This document shows, piece after piece, positions 40,864 through 49,103 of a stretch of DNA of 49,103 nt. The stretch is from the NCBI GenBank assembly GCA_044227985.1, contig JBGAVT010000006.1, positions 1-49,103 on the forward strand. Reading direction: 5' to 3'. Position 1 is the first letter of the stretch. Every line of letters starts with the position of its first letter. The notes under the pieces were generated by a model. It was not told where the DNA came from, ran no database searches, and was given only the letters and a program-made list of their open reading frames with translations. Both the position numbers and the translations under genes were made by a program. The DNA comes from CAZUNB01 sp044227985. GTDB taxonomy: Bacteria > Patescibacteriota > Saccharimonadia > Saccharimonadales > JAGPDM01.

Positions 40864-41931
40864 ATGCCGACAACAGTACAAATAGAGACATTGCTAGAGC
40901 AAGTGGTTCGTGTCAACGCATCTGATCTACACTTACAGGTTGGGGTTCAACCGATGATTCGTGTCGATGGTAAATTAGCACCGATTATTGACACACCAGT
41001 CTTAGATGAGGAGAGCATCGAGGCTCTAGTCTTCGCTATCCTTGATGAAGACCAAAAACAGATTCTAGTCAAAGACAAGGAGTTCGATTTCAGTTTTGCT
41101 TTCGGTGATCTTGGTCGTTTTCGTGTGAATGCGTTCCATGAACGCGGTAATATCGCTGCAGCTTTTAGGCTCATTCCGAGTAAGATTGTTTCTCTCGAAG
41201 AGCTAGGTCTACCAACGATTGTTAGTAAGTTTACAGAGTTTCCCAGAGGCCTAGTCTTAGTTACAGGTCCAACTGGTTCAGGTAAATCAACCACACTTGC
41301 ATCAATGGTAGATAAAATAAATTCTGAAAAAGCTGTTCACATTATCACGATCGAAGACCCAATTGAATATACTCATAAAAACAAGAAATCATTATTGGTC
41401 CAGCGAGAAGTTCACTATGATACCTATTCATTCGCTGCTAGTTTGCGTTCAAGTCTTCGCCAAGACCCTGATGTTGTGTTGATCGGTGAGATGCGTGACC
41501 TTGAGACGATATCAGCAGCAATCACTATCGCTGAAACTGGACACCTTGTTTTTGCAACATTGCACACCAATTCAGCCTCACAGTCGATTGATCGTATGGT
41601 TGATGTATTTCCGCCACACCAACAAAACCAAATCCGCACCCAGCTATCAGTTATCTTGCAGGGGATCTGTTCGCAGCGCTTGATTCCATCAATTGGTGGT
41701 GGTCGGGTAGCAGCTGCTGAAGTTTTGGTCGCCACTAGCGCTGTCAGAAACATCATCCGCGAAGGTAAGACACACCAGCTTGATGCCGCTATCCAAACCG
41801 GCGCCGAGTACGGTATGCAGTCAATGGATAAAACGCTAGTATCGTTCATCAACAGCGGAACTATTACCTACGACGAAGCACGAAACTTTGCAGTTGATGT
41901 CGAAGAATTAGATCGGTTGATGAGAGGATAA
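40864..41931 (+). CDS. pilT: Type IV pilus retraction ATPase PilT
   Basis: PilT powers retraction, which underlies twitching and DNA uptake. At 355 residues it has the PilT N-terminal PAS-like part (LHLQVGVQPMIRVDGKL), Walker A GPTGSGKSTTLASM and IEDPIEY. LRQDPDVVLIGEMRDLETI and the HTNSASQSIDRMVDVFPPHQQNQIR box follow. The SAVRNIIREGK motif corresponds to the AIRNLIRE helix that marks PilT, not PilB. Having both genes implies retractable pili. Confidence 0.95.
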   Translation: MPTTVQIETLLEQVVRVNASDLHLQVGVQPMIRVDGKLAPIIDTPVLDEESIEALVFAILDEDQKQILVKDKEFDFSFAFGDLGRFRVNAFHERGNIAAAFRLIPSKIVSLEELGLPTIVSKFTEFPRGLVLVTGPTGSGKSTTLASMVDKINSEKAVHIITIEDPIEYTHKNKKSLLVQREVHYDTYSFAASLRSSLRQDPDVVLIGEMRDLETISAAITIAETGHLVFATLHTNSASQSIDRMVDVFPPHQQNQIRTQLSVILQGICSQRLIPSIGGGRVAAAEVLVATSAVRNIIREGKTHQLDAAIQTGAEYGMQSMDKTLVSFINSGTITYDEARNFAVDVEELDRLMRG

Positions 41932-41932
41932 T

Positions 41933-43141
41933 ATGCCTGTTTATAGCTACACTGCTCGAGATACAGTCAACGGTAAAGTCGTCAAAAGTGATGTCAAGGC
42001 TGACAGCGAACGAATTGCTCGCAAGCTATTACTTGAACGTAACTTAGTACCAAGTAAGATGACCCAGAAAGACAAAGCCAGTAACTTTTCATTCGGATCG
42101 GGAGTAAAATCTAAGGCAAGAATATTGATGACACGGCAGCTATCAACTTTGATAAACGCCGGCCTTCCACTCGCTCAGTCACTAAAAACCGTTGCTGATC
42201 AGTCATCTAGTGAAAAGTTAAAAGAAATTATGCAAGAAATAATTCACGATGTTGAAGCTGGCGGTAAATTGTCTGATGGCTTTGGCAAGCATCCAAAGGT
42301 ATTTAGTCAGGTCTACATTGCCTTGATAGCAGCAGGTGAAGCTTCGGGTACGCTCGACGAAACCTTAGAACGGATCGCAAGTCAGCAAGAAAAAGACGCT
42401 GAGATTAACTCAAAAATTAAAGGAGCGATGATCTATCCGATTATCGTTCTATTTGTGATCTTTGGCGTGCTGGTCTTCTTACTAACGACTGTTTTACCTC
42501 AAATTGACACCCTCTACCAAGACCTAAACAAACCGTTGCCACTTATAACTAAGATTTTGTTTGTCATGTCGACGATTTTGACTAAATGGTGGGCGCTAAT
42601 CATTGTGGTTGTTGGTCTGATGATCTATGGCGCGGTTACTTACTCAAGGACTGACGACGGCAAAAAATTCTTTGATAAGTTGAAAATGAAAGCACCGCTT
42701 TTCGGTAGGCTGTTTATGAAGATGTATATGGCTCGATTTGCTCGAACAGCAGGAACTTTACTCCGAAGTGGTGTCCCAATGCTTGATATGCTCGAAGTCA
42801 CGGCTCGTGCGGTCAACAACGTACATGTTGAGCTAACGATTAAGCAGGCAGCATCCAAGGTGAAGACTGGGTCTGCGCTCTCAAGCAGCCTACAGAATCA
42901 ACCGACGTTCTTGTCGCTGGTGCCACAAATGGTTAGAATCGGTGAACAATCTGGTGCACTAGACGCTATGTTGAATAAAACTGCCGATTTCTATGAGGAT
43001 GAGCTAGATAACGAGATCAAAGCAATCTCGACGATTATCGAACCTGCCTTGATGGTGGTTATGGCCATGATGGCTGGTGTTATTGTCGGAGCTATCCTTT
43101 TGCCGGTGTATGGACTCGTTGGCGAATCACTTGCGCTTTAA
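41933..43141 (+). CDS. pilC: Type IV pilus inner-membrane platform protein PilC
   Basis: PilC is the platform protein that couples the ATPases to pilin. The 402 residues hold the two GspF domains (MTRQLSTLINAGLPLAQSLKTVAD and ARFARTAGTLLRSGVPMLDMLEV) and three membrane helices, at about 168-190, 220-240 and 375-400. It ends the pilM-to-pilC run, followed by a 122-nt gap with the promoter of the pilin gene. Confidence 0.95.
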   Translation: MPVYSYTARDTVNGKVVKSDVKADSERIARKLLLERNLVPSKMTQKDKASNFSFGSGVKSKARILMTRQLSTLINAGLPLAQSLKTVADQSSSEKLKEIMQEIIHDVEAGGKLSDGFGKHPKVFSQVYIALIAAGEASGTLDETLERIASQQEKDAEINSKIKGAMIYPIIVLFVIFGVLVFLLTTVLPQIDTLYQDLNKPLPLITKILFVMSTILTKWWALIIVVVGLMIYGAVTYSRTDDGKKFFDKLKMKAPLFGRLFMKMYMARFARTAGTLLRSGVPMLDMLEVTARAVNNVHVELTIKQAASKVKTGSALSSSLQNQPTFLSLVPQMVRIGEQSGALDAMLNKTADFYEDELDNEIKAISTIIEPALMVVMAMMAGVIVGAILLPVYGLVGESLAL

Positions 43142-43228
43142 TGAAGTTTTTTAGGGGTATATTCAGATTAACTAGAAGATAATTGAAAGATTCTGATTAG
43201 CTACAATGGATAGACTACACAAAAATAC

Positions 43229-43292
43229 TTGACTAAAGACCATACTCAAGGCAGAATAATATCATGATTAAGCATAAACAAAATAAAGGGGA
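43229..43292 (+). promoter_or_regulatory. Promoter and ribosome site of the main prepilin gene
   Basis: TTGACT (43229-43234) and an AATAAT at 43255-43260 lie 20 nt apart, wider than usual, so the -10 is uncertain. AAAGGGGA (43285-43292) lies 7 nt before ATG 43300. Together they support strong separate expression of the pilin. Confidence 0.4.
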
Positions 43293-43299
43293 AACAGCG

Positions 43300-43737
43300 A
43301 TGGGCAATTTGCAAGCAAAAAGACAACAAGGGTTCACAATTATAGAGGTGGTTTTAGTCTTGGCTATTGCTGGGCTTATTTTCTTAATTGTCTTTATGGC
43401 AGTGCCGGCACTACAGGCCAGTCGTCGCGATACTAAGCGTCGAAGTGATGCCGGGCAGATTGCAGCAGAGATTGAATCAGGTGCGGCTAATAGAAATGGT
43501 AAATATCCCCCACTAACTGATGTAGTATCCTTGGCAAACGAATACGACGACCCTAAGGAGGGGAGCCCTTATGCTAAAGTCGATGCAGTTGGTGATGTTG
43601 CACCTGGCAAATTCTTCTATGGTACCAGTCTCAAGTGTAATGATGGATCGCTAGGAACTACAGGTGGCAGTACTAGGCAATATGCTTTTGTGATGGGACT
43701 TGAACGTGGCGGTAGCTACTGTATCGACAATGAATAA
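43300..43737 (+). CDS. Type IV major prepilin
   Basis: The 145-residue protein begins MGNLQAKRQQG, a short basic leader cut by prepilin peptidase before FTIIEVV. The hydrophobic helix (residues 12-34, LVLAIAGLIFLIVFMAVPAL) and Glu5 of the mature protein are present. The head is small, with two Cys residues near the end. I chose ATG 43300 for its Shine-Dalgarno site; the in-frame ATG 43264 would give a longer leader. It precedes pilD with no gap and differs from the second cassette, so it is probably the main subunit. Confidence 0.85.
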   Translation: MGNLQAKRQQGFTIIEVVLVLAIAGLIFLIVFMAVPALQASRRDTKRRSDAGQIAAEIESGAANRNGKYPPLTDVVSLANEYDDPKEGSPYAKVDAVGDVAPGKFFYGTSLKCNDGSLGTTGGSTRQYAFVMGLERGGSYCIDNE

Positions 43738-44538
43738 ATGCTAGACAACGTATCTATGGCAATTTTTGTCGGTGGGCTTGGTTTAGTATTCGGTAGTTTT
43801 GTGACCGCTCTAGTGGGTCGACTACACGACAAGCAGAATTTCACGACTGATCGCTCGCGTTGCATGTCGTGTGACCATGTATTGTCACCACTTGAGCTCG
43901 TACCAGTCTTCAGCTGGCTGATACAATTAGGTAAGTGCCGCCATTGCCGCGAGGCAATTAGTTGGCAATATCCAACCATTGAGTTGACTATGAGTTTTCT
44001 CTTTTTGGCTTCGTTATTTGTTTTTAATCCAAGCTCGGGCCTAGGATGGTTACTTTTTTCTTTATGGCTAGGACAAATTGTAGTACTAATGGCTCTTGTT
44101 GTGGCTGACTTACGTTATTACCTACTACCGAATAATTTAGTATACCCATTACTTGGCCTTGGAGTTGGTTATTATGCACTTCAGTTTTTTTTAGAAACTA
44201 GTGACGTAGATCCATTGCTTCGAATATCGGGCGTTATTTTTTATGCTGGAATTTTCTATTTACTACACCATTTTTCAAAAGGCGAATGGCTTGGTGGTGG
44301 CGATGTGCGGCTGGCTTTCTACCTCGGCCTGATTGGTATGCCCTTAGCAATTATGTCGATGTTTGCTGCATCACTGCTAGGTAGTGTAGTAGTGCTTGGT
44401 CTAATCTCGTTAAAAATTACTAAGCGTGAAACACCAATTCCATTTGGTCCATTTCTAATTGCTGCTCATATTATCACGGTATTTTATGGTCAAGAGATAT
44501 TGAGTTGGTATCTAAATTTTGTTGGTATCACTAAGTAA
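43738..44538 (+). CDS. pilD: Prepilin peptidase PilD
   Basis: PilD removes leader peptides and N-methylates pilins. The 266 residues have the cytoplasmic zinc-type motif (CMSCDHVLSPLELVPVFSW...CRHC), about seven membrane segments, and the two catalytic Asp residues. One is in ADLRYYLLPN, and the other is in GGGDVRLAF (the GxGD motif). The ATG follows directly on the prepilin stop. Confidence 0.95.
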   Translation: MLDNVSMAIFVGGLGLVFGSFVTALVGRLHDKQNFTTDRSRCMSCDHVLSPLELVPVFSWLIQLGKCRHCREAISWQYPTIELTMSFLFLASLFVFNPSSGLGWLLFSLWLGQIVVLMALVVADLRYYLLPNNLVYPLLGLGVGYYALQFFLETSDVDPLLRISGVIFYAGIFYLLHHFSKGEWLGGGDVRLAFYLGLIGMPLAIMSMFAASLLGSVVVLGLISLKITKRETPIPFGPFLIAAHIITVFYGQEILSWYLNFVGITK

Positions 44539-44932
44539 GAGATTTAATACTAAAGTGTAGCGCGAAGTCCGGGATTTTACTTTGCCCTTAATAATTCAAA
44601 ATTTTAATTCAATATACTGAATCTTGAATCTGGATAGATTTTTTAAAAGTGTATGGTAGGATTCTTCTATTATTTGTTCGCAAGAGATAAGTTATGTTTA
44701 GACTAAATGATATAAGATAAACAACGATAATATTTTTATAACAGATAGATTATAAATTTAAATTATGGTTATTTTCGCTGTGTGAAGCTGTCTATTTTTT
44801 TAGTTTTAATGTGTGATTTAGAATTAATATATGAATGGTTTTTATTTTTAAACGTTCGAGACATGTACAATGCCGACCTAAGCCATTTGCTAAAATAGTA
44901 GACAGTCACGTAAGAAAATTTATAGTTGCTTA
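44539..44932 (+). other. A/T-rich gap between pilD and the pseudopilin cassette
   Basis: Four hundred nt with no ORF of note. AAAGT and ACTTT (44554 and 44579 regions) could pair as a weak stem after pilD. Otherwise I see only A/T-rich sequence, with many TATAAT-like words, so promoter calls inside it are not safe. Confidence 0.4.
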
Positions 44933-44941
44933 TGCTATAAT
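44933..44941 (+). promoter_or_regulatory. Extended -10 promoter, leaderless start of the pseudopilin cassette
   Basis: TGC-TATAAT (hexamer 44936-44941) ends 7 nt before ATG 44948. No Shine-Dalgarno site is seen. Genes 44948 to 47827 overlap or abut and are one unit. Confidence 0.65.
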
Positions 44942-44947
44942 TTAAGA

Positions 44948-45655
44948 ATGAAAATCTCTAGTAGGAGTGGGTTTACGATTATTGAGGTGATGCTAGTTTT
45001 GGCTATTAGTGGCTCTTTGCTAGCAATAGGTTTTGTCGGTCGAGGTCGAATTCGCGAACAAACACAATTTACTGATGGAGTTGAGCGACTAGCCAGTAGC
45101 CTCAAGAGATTCCAATCTGAGGCTACGAGTACAGTCGGAAGAGAGTCTAATATTCCAGCAATCTGTAAGGGGCAAATAGTCGGACAGAATATCAATTGTA
45201 TTAACCTTGGTATTTTAGTTGATTTTGCTGATCCTAACTTCAGTACAGACCCAAACGGCCCGTATGACTATTCGGCTAGCCAGATTACCGCTGATCGTAA
45301 AAATGATATTGCTGGTACTGGTTTCGATGCTCGAGTTCGCGCAAGAAATCCCCAGCTCGTCAACCAACAGATAATTACTCCGAGTTGGGGAATCAGTATA
45401 AAGCCTGATATTGGTGACGCGGATAAAAAAGTCGCCTTCATTCGCCATAGTGGTAACGGACAGGTTGAGACGATAGTTATGGACTCTAGTACTACTATAA
45501 ATTCAACATCGCTTGACGCTGCGGCTAGTGCAAACACTGAAGCCAAGTTAAATCTGTATGACGCTGATTGCAATCACGCCATTATCACTATCAATCCAAC
45601 CGGCAAGCCGGGCGACATAAAGACTGAATTTATGGGTAAGGAGCCTTCATGTTAA
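44948..45655 (+). CDS. Prepilin-like protein (GspH/FimT-like minor pilin)
   Basis: The leader MKISSRSG precedes the type III signal helix FTIIEVMLVLAISGSLLAIGFVG (Glu5 retained). The 235 residues continue with ERLASSLKRFQSEATSTVGRES, which resembles the GspH/FimT helix, and a large head. The C-terminus has a Cys pair that may form a disulfide. It heads the four-gene unit, typical of minor pilins that prime pilus assembly. Confidence 0.8.
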   Translation: MKISSRSGFTIIEVMLVLAISGSLLAIGFVGRGRIREQTQFTDGVERLASSLKRFQSEATSTVGRESNIPAICKGQIVGQNINCINLGILVDFADPNFSTDPNGPYDYSASQITADRKNDIAGTGFDARVRARNPQLVNQQIITPSWGISIKPDIGDADKKVAFIRHSGNGQVETIVMDSSTTINSTSLDAAASANTEAKLNLYDADCNHAIITINPTGKPGDIKTEFMGKEPSC

Positions 45656-46143
45656 GGCCGAGAAATACACGTGGCGACACGATCGTTGAAGTAACATTAG
45701 CGTTGACTATCCTGTCAACTATCTTGGTCGGATCTTATACACTGATGAACCGAGCCTCACGACTTGGCATTGCTGCAAGAGAGCGCACCCAAGCAGTAGC
45801 CTATGTTCAGCAGCAAGCAGAAATAATCCGTGCAGTCACCAAGAATGACTGGGATAACACATATACAATTGTTGCCGATGATCCAGCAAAAGTTTTTCAT
45901 GCTGATCCCAGCAATCCGTCGGGAGAATGGTCTATTGAAGATTCGGAATACACACCCGATGCGTCGGTAGCTGACTATAAAATATCAGCAACCGCAAAAA
46001 CTGAAAATAAAAATGGAGTGATAACGCCTAGCGGCCCTGAAGACGTCTTGGCGTTTACATATACAATTGTTGCCAGGTGGGAGCCGATATCAAATGGTCC
46101 ACAGCAGACAACCGCAGTTGTCATGACAGTGGGCAAGCAATGA
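45649..46143 (+). CDS. Prepilin-like protein (PilV/GspI-like minor pilin)
   Basis: The leader MLRPRNTRG precedes DTIVEVTLALTILSTILVGSYTL. A Gly-Asp in place of Gly-Phe at the cleavage site is known in some minor pilins, and Glu5 is kept. The helix extends with RASRLGIAARERTQAVAYVQQQAEIIRAV, like PilV/GspI. The 164 residues end near the next gene with an ATGA overlap, and the start overlaps the preceding gene by 7 nt. Confidence 0.75.
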   Translation: MLRPRNTRGDTIVEVTLALTILSTILVGSYTLMNRASRLGIAARERTQAVAYVQQQAEIIRAVTKNDWDNTYTIVADDPAKVFHADPSNPSGEWSIEDSEYTPDASVADYKISATAKTENKNGVITPSGPEDVLAFTYTIVARWEPISNGPQQTTAVVMTVGKQ

Positions 46144-46790
46144 GCATGAATAAACGGGGCTTTACCATCATTGAGCTACTGCTAGCTATGACCTTTTTTT
46201 CATTCATTATGATGATTATTGTCGTTGGGTTTATGCAGTTAGTTCGTACCTACAGAGGTGGAATTATTCGTCGTGATACCCAAACAGCAATCCGACAAAG
46301 TGTCGATCGGATAACCGATCAGATCCATCGTTCTGATCTTATTGAAGTCACCGGTAACGACACGCTGAGCTATATATGCACCGATACCACTTGGTTTATC
46401 CTTAACACAGCTGGCAATAGCGGTAAGATAACTAGCTCTGATATTCCAACTGCTTCGACTAGCTGTGGTGATGTTGTAGTCCCATTATCAGATCAAAAGT
46501 CACTATTCGATAATGACAAGATGCAGCTGCTCTATTTTAAAATTGAAGAAAAATCAACTTCTAGGCCGACTGGTGCCAGCCCGCCACTACCTGTCGATGG
46601 AATTAACCTTCGTCTTATAATTGGTACTCGTAGCGATGACGCCATTGGTGGGGATGAGTTTATCCGTCAAATCACCGACGGAGGTGAAACCGATAGGTTT
46701 GAATGTAACAATGGAATATTCGGAAGTCAGTACTGTGCCATCACCGACATTACAACTTCAATAGCAAGAAGAGCAGGAGATAGCCCATAA
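46140..46790 (+). CDS. Prepilin-like protein (PilW/GspJ-like minor pilin)
   Basis: The leader MSMNKRG precedes FTIIELLLAMTFFSFIMMIIVVGFMQ, a clear type III signal with Glu5. The 216-residue protein continues with RRDTQTAIRQSVDRITDQIHRSD, typical of PilW/GspJ. Its head has several Cys residues. ATG 46140 overlaps the previous stop as ATGA, so the frame open upstream from 46077 is not needed. Confidence 0.75.
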   Translation: MSMNKRGFTIIELLLAMTFFSFIMMIIVVGFMQLVRTYRGGIIRRDTQTAIRQSVDRITDQIHRSDLIEVTGNDTLSYICTDTTWFILNTAGNSGKITSSDIPTASTSCGDVVVPLSDQKSLFDNDKMQLLYFKIEEKSTSRPTGASPPLPVDGINLRLIIGTRSDDAIGGDEFIRQITDGGETDRFECNNGIFGSQYCAITDITTSIARRAGDSP

Positions 46791-47827
46791 TGAAACAACG
46801 TACTTTCCACAACGATCAACGTGGTGTAGTCTCTTTTTTTGTAGTTATTTTTATCAGTGTGCTACTCGTAATTATTAGCACAGGTTTTGTACGAATTATG
46901 GTCGCCGAACAGCGCCGTGCAATCGACGACGACTTGGCCAACAGAGCTTTGTTCGCGGCCGAGACTGGAGCAGAGGACGCGATTGTAGAAATTCGTAAAA
47001 GAATCTCTGAAGATAAAACGCTCGGTAATTCTGAGCTTGGTGTTTGTAAAGATAAACAACTAAGCCCAGAGACTAGCTATGACATATCATATAGCTGTCA
47101 GATAATTGAAAGCGACATCAAGAATCTAACTTTCGAGCTACCAGTGGAAGGGTCAAGAGAGATAGACCTAAGCGAAGCACCGGGCTTATCCAGTGTGCTT
47201 GTCGAGTGGCATGTGCCAAGCGAAGATGGTACACCGATAAGTAATACAACACTAAATAGAAATATATCCCCTGTGGACTGGAAGAATAATGGTTTTCCTG
47301 CGCTAATGCGCATTAATGCATTCTCCTATCCTGTGTCACCAACAGGATTCTCTCAAGGCGATATCGGTAATGATGTCATTTTTGCATATCCGGTTAGTAA
47401 TAATTCTTCACCGATAGATTTAAATATCCAGAATGTAAGCTCCGGAGCTGCTAGCTGTTTCCTCTCTACCACAGGAGATGCTTTCGCCTGCAAAGCAAAG
47501 ATTACTGGTCTTCGTCCAAATACAAACACGATTATTAAGCTAACCTCCCTGCAAAGGGGTGCTCACGTGCAATTTACCGCACTTGATGGTGCCAATCAAC
47601 CAATTAACTTGCCAGGCAATGTATACAGCATTGATTCCACGGGTAAGGCGGGAGATGTCCTGCGCCGTGTCAGAGTGTCAGCTCAGTTCACTAGTAGTGG
47701 GGCTGGTGGTACTAGTGCCGGTAATGTATTTGGACGTAACTTTGTTATTACTGACCAAAGCATATGTAAGGACTTTGGCTATGACAACAGTAACGGAACG
47801 GCTACAGATCTTTCCGGTTGCGACTGA
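46790..47827 (+). CDS. PilX-like pilus protein
   Basis: The N-terminal part (MKQRTFHNDQRGVVSFFVVIFISVLLVIISTGFVRIM, with AFFAAETGAEDAIVEIRKRI-like sequence after it) is the PilX N-terminal pattern found in PilX/GspK proteins of pili. Gly-Val replaces the usual Gly-Phe, and Glu5 is absent, as in GspK relatives, so processing is not certain. The 345 residues end with a Cys-rich tail (CKDFGYDN...CD). It overlaps the previous gene by one base and ends 8 nt before the opposing Xer gene. Confidence 0.7.
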   Translation: MKQRTFHNDQRGVVSFFVVIFISVLLVIISTGFVRIMVAEQRRAIDDDLANRALFAAETGAEDAIVEIRKRISEDKTLGNSELGVCKDKQLSPETSYDISYSCQIIESDIKNLTFELPVEGSREIDLSEAPGLSSVLVEWHVPSEDGTPISNTTLNRNISPVDWKNNGFPALMRINAFSYPVSPTGFSQGDIGNDVIFAYPVSNNSSPIDLNIQNVSSGAASCFLSTTGDAFACKAKITGLRPNTNTIIKLTSLQRGAHVQFTALDGANQPINLPGNVYSIDSTGKAGDVLRRVRVSAQFTSSGAGGTSAGNVFGRNFVITDQSICKDFGYDNSNGTATDLSGCD

Positions 47828-47835
47828 GCAGAGAG

Positions 47836-48750
47836 CTATCGACTAGTATCATGGAACTTATCGTGCACTTTTTTTAGTTGTGGGTCAGTGATGTGTGTGT
47901 ATATCTGGGTAGTAGCTATATTGCTATGACCAAGTAGACCCTGTACGCTTCTGAGATCTGCCCCGTTAATCAACAAATCAGTTGCAAAGGTGTGCCTCAG
48001 TGTATGTGGAGTGACCCTTTTAGCGACACCTGCTAATTGGGCATATTTCTTTACCATACGCTGTACACTACGAGCAGTCAGACGCATATAACTACCAGCG
48101 TTAAGCGTTGAAGTCGTGCCAGAATAATGGATGAAGAGAGGTTGGGCATTATCAGTCCTGATTTCCAGATACTCTTTAAGAAAATCGGCAGCTCGTTGGC
48201 TAATAAAAACAGGACGATCTTTTTGTCCTTTACCTCGCACAACAAAATCACGTGATTTAAGATTAATATGATCACGGTCTAGCGAAACTAGCTCAGAGAC
48301 GCGTAATCCGCTGCTATAGAGAAGCTCTAGAATCGCCCGATCACGTAATCCAGCCGGTTTGCCGATGTCTGGTTGCTCAATCATGGCGTGGACCTCATCA
48401 GGCCGTAAAAATCCGACTTGTTTTGGTTTGACGTGAGCCAACTGAATCTTGTCACTTTCCATCGGTGCTCGGTCTTGCATTGATAGGTACTTCAAAAAGC
48501 TCCTTACTGCAATCAGGTGGTAATTTTGAGTAGCCTTACTTAGGCTTTCTCCACGATCATTTTCATGACGATTAAGCCAGACACGCCATTTTCTAATAAG
48601 TTCTTTGTCTAAGTCTTCAACTTTTATATCTGGCTTGAACTCATCCAAGCGGAGCAGGTAATAGTGGTAATTTTCAATTGTTCGAAGACTACGGTTTTGT
48701 TCGATCTCTAGATATTCTAAAAAACCTGCAAGTTCATCAATGAGTAGCAT
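47836..48750 (-). CDS. Tyrosine recombinase of the XerC/XerD type
   Basis: Xer recombinases resolve chromosome dimers at dif sites with FtsK help. The 304 residues have the N-terminal SAM-like DNA-binding domain (LAGFLEYLEIEQNRSLRTIENY) and a C-terminal catalytic domain with R150, K174, H249, R252, H275 and Y284 (SGLRVSEL, GKGQKDRPV, HTLRHTFATDL, LGHSNIATTQIYTH). All six catalytic residues are present. XerC or XerD cannot be told apart, and small bacteria may use one. The ATG has a TATACT 7 nt upstream. Confidence 0.92.
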   Translation of the reverse strand: MLLIDELAGFLEYLEIEQNRSLRTIENYHYYLLRLDEFKPDIKVEDLDKELIRKWRVWLNRHENDRGESLSKATQNYHLIAVRSFLKYLSMQDRAPMESDKIQLAHVKPKQVGFLRPDEVHAMIEQPDIGKPAGLRDRAILELLYSSGLRVSELVSLDRDHINLKSRDFVVRGKGQKDRPVFISQRAADFLKEYLEIRTDNAQPLFIHYSGTTSTLNAGSYMRLTARSVQRMVKKYAQLAGVAKRVTPHTLRHTFATDLLINGADLRSVQGLLGHSNIATTQIYTHITDPQLKKVHDKFHDTSR

Positions 48751-48756
48751 GGCTAT

Positions 48757-48762
48757 AGTATA
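48757..48762 (-). promoter_or_regulatory. -10 box, leaderless start for the Xer gene
   Basis: On the minus strand TATACT (48762-48757) ends 7 nt before the A of the ATG (48750). No Shine-Dalgarno site is present, and no TG element is seen. Confidence 0.45.
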
Positions 48763-48892
48763 GCCTTATCTGATGTTTATGGCACCAATAAGCATAAGTG
48801 GATAATTATGTAGAATAAATCACAACAATGAAAAACGATTGAATTGACAGATTATATGAGGTAAAGTGAGGATATATAAAAAAGGAAGATAT

Positions 48893-49103
48893 ATGAGCTT
48901 ACATAAAACACTAGTACTAGCGAAGCCGGATGCTGTCCAGCGCGGACTAGTCGGTGAGATAATTCACCGCCTCGAAGACAAAGGCCTAAAACTAATTGGT
49001 ATTAAAATGATAAGTGTGAGCTCTGCTTTGCTCCAAGCACATTACGCGCATATTGTTGATAAGCCATTCTACAAAGACGTAGAGTCTTTCATGCAGAGCT
49101 CGC
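48893..49103 (+). CDS. ndk: Nucleoside diphosphate kinase, N-terminal part
   Basis: Ndk balances the NTP and dNTP pools by phosphate transfer. Only 70 residues are in the window. MSLHKTLVLAKPDAVQRGLVGEII matches the family start, including the KPDAVQRG motif; the catalytic His lies beyond the edge. AAAGGAAG (48881-48889) is a good ribosome site, and TTGACA at 48844-48849 is a possible -35. Confidence 0.9.
   Translation, partial: MSLHKTLVLAKPDAVQRGLVGEIIHRLEDKGLKLIGIKMISVSSALLQAHYAHIVDKPFYKDVESFMQSS

Noticed and set aside
41424..41852. A minus-strand ORF of 142 codons inside pilT
   Set aside because: The plus strand has all PilT motifs; the other frame is a shadow.

Overview
The window looks like a piece of a small-genome, AT-rich member of the Candidate Phyla Radiation (Patescibacteria), most likely Saccharibacteria (TM7). 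This is inferred from gene content, not from a 16S gene. The type IV pilus locus has no secretin (PilQ) or PilP, as expected for a single-membrane cell. Nearly everything else is core information processing, with no amino-acid or cofactor pathway in sight. TAA, TAG and TGA all serve as ordinary stops, so the Gracilibacteria/SR1 code (TGA = Gly) does not apply.

Layout. 1-2256: the tail of an S66 LD-carboxypeptidase, an unknown CxxC membrane protein, oligoribonuclease (orn), and two unknown proteins. 2355-9268: a replication and nucleotide run, dnaG, rpoD, nadK, a P-loop kinase and polA. 9265-9888: a peptidase E (S51) pseudogene with two in-frame stops. 9891-12379: a membrane-anchored protein, mutM and holA. 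12465-12908 (minus): ribosomal protein S20 with a long Lys/Ala tail. 13026-21270: the widespread nrnA-truB-ribF-rpsO-pnp neighbourhood in altered form. The NrnA homologue has lost its DHH catalytic motif and gained a proline-rich tail, and a membrane protein sits where ribF usually lies. RNase J follows. 21581-23239: a secreted Asp-box beta-propeller protein with a C-terminal LAKTG-type sorting signal. 23316-26097: ftsK and a RodZ-like protein. 26138-27244: a class V aminotransferase. 27286-29742: rpsF-ssb-rpsR-efp-tlyA. 29743-30372: a non-coding stretch that may be a decayed gene. 30373-33097: ychF, an alpha/beta hydrolase and a DUF6580-like membrane protein. 33361-47827: a large secreted protein, then pilM-N-O, a small membrane protein, pilB-T-C, a major prepilin, pilD, and a second cassette of four pseudopilin/PilX-like genes. 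47836-48750 (minus): a Xer recombinase. 48893-49103: the start of ndk.

The clearest regulatory pattern is that many first genes of transcription units have a -10 box, often the extended form TGN-TANNNT, ending 7 to 9 nt before the ATG, with no Shine-Dalgarno sequence. This predicts leaderless mRNAs. Genes inside operons, and some others (rpsT, rpsF, pnp, rnj, the main pilin, ndk), have good Shine-Dalgarno sites, so two modes of initiation seem to coexist.

The genes suggest a cell that makes RNA and DNA with a minimal kit, turns RNA over with PNPase, RNase J and Orn (with NrnA apparently made redundant), and displays retractable type IV pili and surface adhesins. That fits an attached or host-dependent lifestyle. 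All functions here are read from motifs and gene order; no database search was run.
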